Assembly: GCF_000687475.1 (NCBI RefSeq)
Contig: NC_057316.1
Span: 372,001 to 436,000 of the forward strand
Source: Ustilaginoidea virens
Taxonomy: Eukaryota; Ascomycota; Sordariomycetes; Hypocreales; Clavicipitaceae
Direction of reading: 5' to 3'
Length of the DNA: 64,000 nucleotides
The notes under the pieces were generated by a model, which worked only from the letters and a program-made list of their open reading frames with translations, was not told the origin of the DNA and searched no databases. Shown here in pieces: positions 56,700 to 64,000 of this stretch. The translations under genes and the position numbers were made by a program. Every line of letters starts with the position of its first letter. Positions within the stretch are counted from its first letter, which is position 1.

Positions 56700-56875
56700 C
56701 AGGCCGCCGCACCAGGCCGCATCAGGCCAACATCAGGCCAACATCAGGCCAACACCAGGCCAGCACCAGGCCAACACCAGGCCAGCACCAGGCCAGCACC
56801 AGCCAGCACCAGCCAGCACCAGGCCACACACCAGGCCACACACCAGGCCACACACCAGGCCACGCACCAAGGACT
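56700..56875. repeat. Imperfect 10-11-bp minisatellite, CAGGCCAACAC type
   Basis: Successive subfamilies are visible: CAGGCCAACAT, CAGGCCAACAC, CAGGCCAGCAC and finally four CAGGCCACACAC units, suggesting stepwise expansion from one end. Confidence 0.9.
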
Positions 56876-57107
56876 CCACTCGCCTTCATCACAGCAAAAG
56901 AACGCATCGACATCAGCACGGTGGGGCGATGAACGGAGGGCATGGATAACGCTATCTTGTCCTGGCCGCGACTGGGTGGAGGGCGCCCCCCCCTCTGCCT
57001 TCCCCCCACTCCCCCAGGAGCCAGTGCTACTGCAGCCGCTATTCTTGACCTGCGCCGCGCCATGCAAGGCTCAAACTTTGGCCGCGTCCACACGTCCACA
57101 CGGCCAC

Positions 57108-57182
57108 ACACAGCACAGCACAGCACAGCACAGCACAGCACAGCACAGCACAGCACAGCACAGCACAGCACAGCACAGCAGA
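57108..57182. repeat. Pentamer array CACAG, about 15 perfect copies
   Basis: Seventy-five bases with no interruption, so probably young and polymorphic in length. Confidence 0.95.
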
Positions 57183-57895
57183 CGGAACAAAACGGGAAAA
57201 AGGGGGGGGTGGAGGTCCGAGGCTAGCAAAGGCCAGGGATCCGCTTGGTGTCGTGTGGTGACGCTGAGCAATATACGAGAGGCGAGCATCGTCTGACACA
57301 CCAGCAGAAAAGGTGGGGCCCTGCTGTGTCATGGCCCCCCCATGGCCCGTGGGCCCGCCAGCCCTTTCTTGCTCACTCTACTGCGCATTCTTTTCATTTT
57401 TCTTTTTCTTCTTCTTTTTCTTTTTTCCCTCGTCTTTCCTCCCCCCCCTTTTCTTTTTTTTTTTTTTATTTACTTGGCCAGCTAAGTGACGCCTCGCCTC
57501 GGCATGGCCCCGCCTGCCCCCCACCCACCCTCGCCCATCCGCCCCATCGTCCGGATGGTACATGTAGTGCCCAACGAGTCTGCACCAGCTACGGAGTACC
57601 TAGCAGCCGCCTAGCAGCTTGCCCGCATCATGATGCGTGCAGGTTGCTAGCCATCGAGCAGCCCCCCTTGCCCTTGCTCCCGTCAAATCACCCAGGGAAA
57701 TGACCATGACCAACCGCCAGCCCGCCAGCCAACCGCCAGCCCGCGAACCGCCTGCGCTGCACCGCACTGCACCGCACTGCACCGCCTCCGTTGATGGGCA
57801 CCGGTGCGCAGCAAGGACTCGGGAGCACTCCGTGCCGTGCCTGTTGGGTCAATACCCGTCTTGCCCTGCCTTTGCGTCGAGTGAAACGCACTGCC

Positions 57896-58003
57896 TCCCA
57901 TCATCATCATCATCATCACCATCAAGCCCGCTTCACCAGCAAGCTCGCCGCGTCATCATCATCATCACCATCAAGCCCGCTTCACCAGCAAGCTCGCCGC
58001 GTC
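57896..58003. repeat. Tandem duplication of a ~54-bp unit
   Basis: CATCATCATC...CACCATCAAGCCCGCTTC... and the following CACCAGCAAGCTCGCCGCGTCA occur twice in a row with essentially identical sequence. Confidence 0.9.
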
Positions 58004-58498
58004 ACTGCTACTTTCGCTCAGCCATCGGGCTTTTCCTCTTAAAACGCCATCGTTGTTGTTTCGCGCTTGCTCGCTATTCCTTGCTCCCGTGGAACCGACG
58101 AGTCAAGGACCCTAGATCGCCATTTGTGCTAGCGCATCCACCGCCACCGCCTGCCAGTATGGATCAGCAATGTGAGACATGGCAGATTGGCACAAAAAAA
58201 AAAGGCCTTGGGGCCCCACTCGCGCGCGACTGGCCTTTTGGGCCCTTTTGGGCTTGCGAAATGACGAATCTCGGGTATGGATCGTGAACCATGCTGAAAC
58301 GGGCTGGGTTCAAAGCTTGTGCAAATGGCTACCTGTCAGCTTCTGCGGTGATGGCAGATAGATGAGGTCGGTGCTCCATACTTTGCACATCGGGCTGCCA
58401 TGGATTTTTGTTCTTTTTTCTTTTTTTTTTCTTCCTTTTTCTTTTTTTGGTTGGCCTCGTCCTTGATGCCACTGACACGTACTGGTAGCGAGTACCGC

Positions 58499-58500
<2 letters not shown>

Positions 58501-58541
<41 letters not shown>
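58501..58541. repeat. Poly-A run of 41 bases
   Basis: The longest homopolymer in the window. No retroelement body or target-site duplication was seen next to it. Confidence 0.95.
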
Positions 58542-58548
<7 letters not shown>

Positions 58549-58737
58549 TAGAAAATGCTACAAAAATACTACAAAAATACATGTGTACCAGAAAATGCCT
58601 GGCCTGCAAGAGCTTCTCAGTTTGCATTTAATGCATCCTAATCACATGCTGTCAAGCTGTGTAGCCGCTGCAGCGGCAGCACAGGTCTGTGCGCCAACCA
58701 GCTGCGTTGCAGCACAGCGCACAGCAGCGCACAGCGC

Positions 58738-58858
58738 ACATCCACATCCACATCCACATTCACATTCACATCCACATCCGCATCCGCATCCGCATCCGCA
58801 TCCGCATCCGCATCCACATCCGCCATCCGCATCCGCATCCGCCATCCGCATCCACACT
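58738..58858. repeat. CATCCA/CATCCG/CATTCA hexamer array
   Basis: About twenty hexamers, with CATCCA/CATTCA first and CATCCG later, and single CGC insertions. Confidence 0.95.
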
Positions 58859-59252
58859 GACCAAGTGCTGCCCTGCCGCCCGTTGCTGTCCCATCCAACC
58901 AAGACGGAGCCCATCGTGGCGCGCATCACTAGGTATTAAGCACGGACGGAGGGTGCCAGGCCAGTTGTGCCATGTCAACAGATTTCCCCCCAAGTCCATG
59001 GCACATGCATGCCTCTTGCATCACCCGCCCCCCCCCCCCCCCCCCCTTTCCCAAGGCCCAATGAGCAGCGCGCTGGATAAGGTTATGCAAAGAGGCAGCG
59101 TCGAGAGACGGCCACGTTTGACGCTTCTGAGTAGCTGGACCCACTCTGCCCAGCACCACTGAAGGGAAGGTGCGGGCGGTGCGGCAAAAGGAATGGGCGG
59201 GTCCGGTGACTGGGCAAAAGAGCCCGAGACTTGGAATCTGCCATGAATCGTG

Positions 59253-59287
59253 TCATGATGCTGATGCTGATGCTGATGCTGATGCTG
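59253..59287. repeat. GATGCT hexamer array
   Basis: Nearly six perfect units. Confidence 0.9.
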
Positions 59288-62068
59288 GCAGCTCCACGGA
59301 GCAGAGTCCGGCGCCAGGAGGGGTTGCGGCAGCAAAGCTTTATTCCGAGCTTCATCAGCGATCCCGCGCTTGTTTGGGAAAGGAGAGACATGTGGATCTC
59401 GTGTTGTTTGAAACCTCACGGTGAGGCTTGCAATTCCTCCGCGGCACAACAAGGCGTTTCCCTGCATGCCCCCGTTCCTCTTACGCGTCAAAAGGAAGAC
59501 GTATGGAAAGGCTGGGTCGGGTCGTCAGAGTCGTGGCAGGCAGAACAAACCAAGCGAAAGATTCCCCGATTCCCGATTCCCGATTCGCGCTCATAATTTC
59601 ATGGGCCAGCATCCTGCAGAGTACTCCGGAGCCCGTGGACCCGTACCACATGGAAAGGGAGCAGCAGTCTGAAAGTTCATGCGTCACCCCATCCATCACC
59701 ATCATGGAAAACGCAAATGGAGCAAATGGAGTGGAGACGGGGTACACTTTACTTGCGTTGACGGTCGGACCGCTGGCCTTTTCGGCATCGTCATTCGCTC
59801 CCCTCTCCATTAGGCTCGGCCGCGCTTACCCATCATCACCACACCCGTCATGACCGTGACGACTTCAGGCTATCACCTGGCCCCTCCCCCAAAGCGCCTC
59901 GCCCCCCCAGCTTTTGGAACGCACGGACTGGCGCTCAAAAACAGAGACCTGCGTCAGGATACGTGGTCTCTGCCCGGATCCCGGAAGCCAAGCACCGCCC
60001 CTCCTTTCCAAAATTCCCACCACCGAGTCACACCAGTTGGCCTCGTGGCTGCCAAAGGTACGCATTAGCCTCGCTATGGATTACTCACTGGCGTCGTGTC
60101 GAGCCATGGAACAGGCGCCCCGTTGGGGTTGGGTGCCGACCAGCGAGGCGGGTTCCGTTCTTCCTCTCCCAAGCATGGAGCTTTGTACATATGTACATGG
60201 CAATGGAGGACACGGCGTCCAATACGTTGCCCCGTTCCGCGCCAACGCTGTGCCATGTGAAAACGCCCTTTGTGAGCCAACTTGCCTGGCGTCTTGCTCA
60301 CTGGCACATGTTTCTTCCGCCTGGAGAGAGAGACGCAGCGTGCAGTGCGCAGCAGTCACAACGCCTTGTTTGCAAGCCTGTGCCTCCGTACCCGCATCAA
60401 AAGTGCGCACCCACGCGGCGCCAAGCATTCACCATCACCGCCATCACCCCCCACCGTGGCTGGGAGTGTGTGGCACTTGTGAGCTTCCTTCTTGCAGGGA
60501 TGCTGTATCAAAATCGACAGTTGCGGAGTGTAGGATTGCGTATAATCTTAGCGCCCTTGCCTTGGTTGCTGTGTCATGGTGAGACGCATGACAAGACAGA
60601 CTATGCCGTTGCTGCCGCAGGGATTACTAGAAAAAAATCCTTTTCCCCCCCCCCCCCCTTTCCTTGGCATGAATAGTAAACGAGACGTACCCGTATAAAC
60701 CTATGTGCATCTGGACACGTTTCGGAAAATGGTGGCTGCGCGTGATCCACTGATCGTTGTTGTCAAAGCTTCCAAGGGGTCCCAGAAGCAAGCAAATCGA
60801 AATGGAGAAAGTCGAAGTGGTGAGCGAAGCGCGAGCACCGCGCCGGTGTAACCCTTGGCAGTCATTTGGACTTGTTTACTGCAACTTTAGCTGCATCTGG
60901 GCAAGGTTGTTGCAGACTGGCGGTCTGCGGTTGAATGCCGTCAATGTTCCTTGCTTGTTGCGGCAGGCGTCTGATCACGGGACTCTGCTCTAGCCTGGAA
61001 AGGGGCTGGCGCCAGATCCCCGCCAGATCTCGTGGCTCGGGCAAAGAACAGGCCCCGTTCCTTCTTTTCCCCACATTTTAGTATCCACATGGAGAACGGA
61101 GAACTCCGTACGCGATAACTACTGCCACCTCCTTATGCAATAGTTGTATGCGGTTAGACAGTGTATGCTGGGCAGTACGGACGTACGGAGTACGCACCCC
61201 GGACCCGGAGTTTCTCCTACGGCCAGTCAGCCTTCGTCATGGCGTGGCTTGGTATGTGTCGACGTGTCGTCCATCAGCTGAACGGCAAAGACTCTTTGTC
61301 GTTGGGCTGCCGCGCGTCGCCAATCACGGGCCCTTCTCCGTATTCGTTGCAGTCACCCCATACCATGGATATTGGATATGTCCCCTCGGGATAACCGGCA
61401 TCACTCGGAGAATTCCTCGTTCCCGTCGTGCCTGTGGCTGTACCATGAGCCCACCGATCGAGCCATGCATGTCCCAAGGACAAGAAACGAGACGACCTCA
61501 CTGGCGCAACAGGGGGCAGCAAAGCAGCGGGATTTGCTCGCCCTCAACGACGGCGTTTCAAGCTAGGTACTCCCTGCATCACTCGGTCCTCCCGGCTCGG
61601 TACGGACTTGGGGCAGAGGCCGCAAGTCCGCAGGATATGTTCGTTGGGCTGTGGGCTGTGGGCTGTGGCACTATGTCATCGGCTTGCTCGCCCGCGGAAA
61701 TCCTCAGGAATGGATCCACAGTTGGCGCTGTTGGTCCCTCCCCTGTTGCTGGCTGGGTGGAGCAGTCAAGGCTCGAAAATCATCAATAGCTCAGCTCGGC
61801 GGCGGGTTGGTATTGTATTGCGCCACCGGCGGACGAACGGACAAACGGAAAAACGGACGAACTCCTACTAGTGCAGCCCCCCTCCCCCTCCCCTGCAGAC
61901 GTGAGCACCGAGGGCTTGAGTTGAGGCTTGAAGGCTTGAAGCACTGACTGATACGTTGGAAACTTAGAACTGACAAGGCTCTTTGAAAAACCCGAACCCA
62001 TCAGTTGACCGTGCGGATGGGCTGCCCGCCACCGAGAGCATCTCGATCTGGTTGACCCCTTCACCTTG

Positions 62069-62116
62069 CGAGGCTTGCGGAGGCTTACGAGGCTTGCGGA
62101 GGCTTACGAGGCTTGC
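62069..62116. repeat. 19-bp repeat GAGGCTTGCGGAGGCTTAC, about 2.5 copies
   Basis: Two full units and a partial third (GAGGCTTGCG), perfect to the eye. Confidence 0.85.
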
Positions 62117-64000
62117 GCAGGGGGAGGGGGGCTCGTGAATATTCCGAGTTTACGGATAATGCTCCCTCCCAACCATCTCTCTGGCTTGCGCCGCAAAGCC
62201 AAATTGCTAATCAGCACCAAAGCAGCCTTTTTTGCCAAATGCCAACTCCTGCTCAAGCAAGTGCGACACCCCCCCCCCCCCCGCCCCCGTCACACTCGGC
62301 ACCGATCTCATCATCCATCTGATGAGCCGGTGCCAAAGCACCGGAGCCTGGTGCGTGCGTGCCCTTTTGACATGCCCATTTGAGCATGATTTCCCGACCG
62401 TCCTGGCCGAAGCAACCCATGGGCGAGCGTCGGCGCAGCATCAGGCACCACCCACCGCCTTGCCCTAGCCTTGCGTGCGACGCCGCTGCTTATTTCGCTT
62501 GGCAAAAATTGAACCAACCGGTGACAACTTTTCAGCCACCGGAGCTGCGCCGATGGAGGCTTTCCATGAATGGCTAGGCCAAAGGTGGACTCGGACAACG
62601 ACCCATCGTCCCATCGTCCCATGATCCCTGCCCCATCCAATAAGTGCGTTTTCATGAGTTGTGACCGACAGCACAAATCACCCAAAAAAAAAAAAAGAAA
62701 GGAAAAAAGAAAACCAACCAAAACGAGGGTTGGTGGACTCCGGGTAGGCGAGAGTGCACGGACTTGCAAGCAGACATGCATCAGTACCACGATAGCGCCG
62801 TGGGAAAACGCGTCAAGCCCAAGAAGCAAAACAGTCTGTATCAGCGGCCTTGTCTTCGTCTCTTGTCGAGCACGGGACTAATTTGTTCAGCATTTGGATA
62901 GCCTCTTTGACTTTCACTAACAACAGCAATAGGGACACTGGCTGCGAATGACTGGCAAAAGCACATGGAAACGACAAACATGCCAGCGTCAACACTGCAA
63001 AGGAGAAGCATGTCCTACTAATCGTCATGCGGCCTTCTGGTATCCCCGAGACCATGAGCGCAAGCCAAGGCAGCCAGAGGGAACCGTGGGGAGGAAAATC
63101 CCGGCGGCTCCTCGGGTTGCCGAAGCTGGTAGATGGCGAGGCTTGTCCATAAAGTCATGATGCTTCAACGTGGTTTCCGCCTTGACTTGAATGGGGAAGG
63201 GGTCCACGATGAGTCGTATACTCGGATCCATTTCCCCGACAGGCACTGTGTCGAGGAGCGATGCGGATCACAGAAGCACATTTGGGTGGCGGGTTCGCGG
63301 CGCTGGAATGAACAATGAAGCCTTCATTGACTTTTAATGATGGCATGGGTTCGATTCGGCACTCAGTCAGACACACCGGATGGCAGGCAGCAGGGCGGCA
63401 GACTATGGTGTGATGCTTTGATGGCTCTGGCGGCTCTTTGCCAGTTCTCTGCCAGCAATGTCCAAGACTCCAAGCTGCCAAGGTTGCCAAGCAAACCATT
63501 CTCATCACTCACTTTGGATGCAAAGCACGGCAGCAGACCTCGTCATGGTGGGTGAGGTCAACAGGGTCTGAAACAGCCAAGACTCGGGCTGCATCGACCG
63601 GAATGCCGTCGAGGCCCAGATCGGCAACGATGTGCCAACTTGCCTCTGCGAACCGCCCGACCTGGGGGTTCGACCCGTTCGACCCTGCCAGAGTTGGTTT
63701 CCGGGCTTCCTTTGCTGGTTAGCTGGTTCGGTCGGGAAAAGCGGCGGCAGGCGGTTTCGAGTCGAGCCGCTGCAACCAAGGTCCGGCGACAGCCCCCTCG
63801 CCAAGACAGATAGATGCGCGGGCGTCGAAAGGAATGAAGAGCGTCGAGTCTCCCGTGACCAGACTGCAACAAACCGACTGTCTCACTTGGATTGGAGGGT
63901 TTACAAGGAGAGGACCAGGGGTCCCGAGTCCAGACCGGCGGCCCAGACCGGCGGCCCAGACCGGCGGCCCAGACCAGCGGCTGCGTCGACAACCGCGACT

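Larger units (their letters stand above)
55587..64000. other. Long gene-free, microsatellite-rich tail of the window
   Basis: About 8.4 kb in which I can support no gene, RNA or mobile element. The first 500 bp should hold the kinase promoter. Notable arrays are listed separately; others are GAGGC (56210-56232), ACATGT (56335-56362), GGGCTGT (61636-61668), a 13-bp CCCAGACCGGCGG repeat (63932-63975), and C runs (59030-59046, 60648-60658, 62271-62282). TACGGAGTAC-type motifs occur at 57589-57600, 61102-61112 and 61183-61193. Short ORFs are abundant but match nothing, and overlap in several frames. Confidence 0.6.

Noticed and set aside
58501..58541. Poly-A tail of a retroelement
   Set aside because: No reverse transcriptase, SINE-like body or flanking duplication found next to the A run.

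Overview
The window is GC-rich nuclear DNA from a filamentous ascomycete, most likely a Sordariomycete and plausibly Hypocreales. The evidence is protein-level resemblance of almost every gene to Pezizomycotina families, short introns (about 50-260 nt) with CTAAC/CTGAC-type branch points, a CFEM secreted protein, a HAK-type K+ transporter, a soluble DPM1-type mannosyltransferase, and many simple repeats and homopolymers. I see no mobile element with ends, no rRNA, no convincing tRNA, no CRISPR and no bacterial-style operon. Species is not determinable from sequence alone.

Layout. 0-4.1 kb: an aldo/keto reductase and LYS1 (saccharopine dehydrogenase, lysine-forming), both minus strand, followed by a decayed glyoxalase-like pseudogene. 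6.8-7.7 kb: a small very acidic nuclear-looking protein (plus). 7.7-13.1 kb: long stretch without a convincing gene, lower in GC, leading into the leader of a TBC-domain Rab-GAP (13.1-15.9 kb, plus). 17.3-19.9 kb: an E2 ubiquitin-conjugating enzyme and an alcohol-acetyltransferase-like protein (minus). 20.9-21.5 kb: a frameshifted kinase-like relic. 22.5-26.2 kb: a 1219-residue low-complexity single-pass membrane protein. 26.5-27.3 kb: RRP1/Nop52 ribosome biogenesis factor. 27.8-28.1 kb: a heptamer minisatellite. 28.2-31.5 kb: a CSC1/OSCA-type mechanosensitive channel. 35.2-35.6 kb: a CFEM secreted protein. 36.3-37.5 kb: an unknown acidic/basic nuclear-looking protein. 39.6-40.5 kb: DPM1. 40.9-42.4 kb: a TRAPPC12-like TPR protein. 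44.0-46.6 kb: a secreted GH89 alpha-N-acetylglucosaminidase. 47.6-50.3 kb: a HAK potassium transporter. 53.9-55.6 kb: a Ran1/Pat1-like kinase. 55.6-64 kb: about 8.4 kb of repeat-studded DNA with no gene I can support.

The genes are mostly housekeeping and show no sign of forming one pathway or cluster. Membrane traffic is represented three times (TBC GAP, TRAPPC12-like, DPM1 for ER glycosylation) and ion transport twice (OSCA, HAK), but these are scattered and separately transcribed. Exon structures below were built by hand from splice signals, reading-frame continuity and family resemblance; every multi-exon model closes in frame.

The most unusual features are at the DNA level: eight introns carry long oligo-C tracts, always C on the sense strand; five arrays have a 7-bp repeat unit, two of them sharing a sequence family 22 kb apart; a TACTCCGTA/TACGGAGTA motif recurs between genes; and four perfect GGGGGTT units lie upstream of the CFEM gene. 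I did not find a clearly new multi-gene system.
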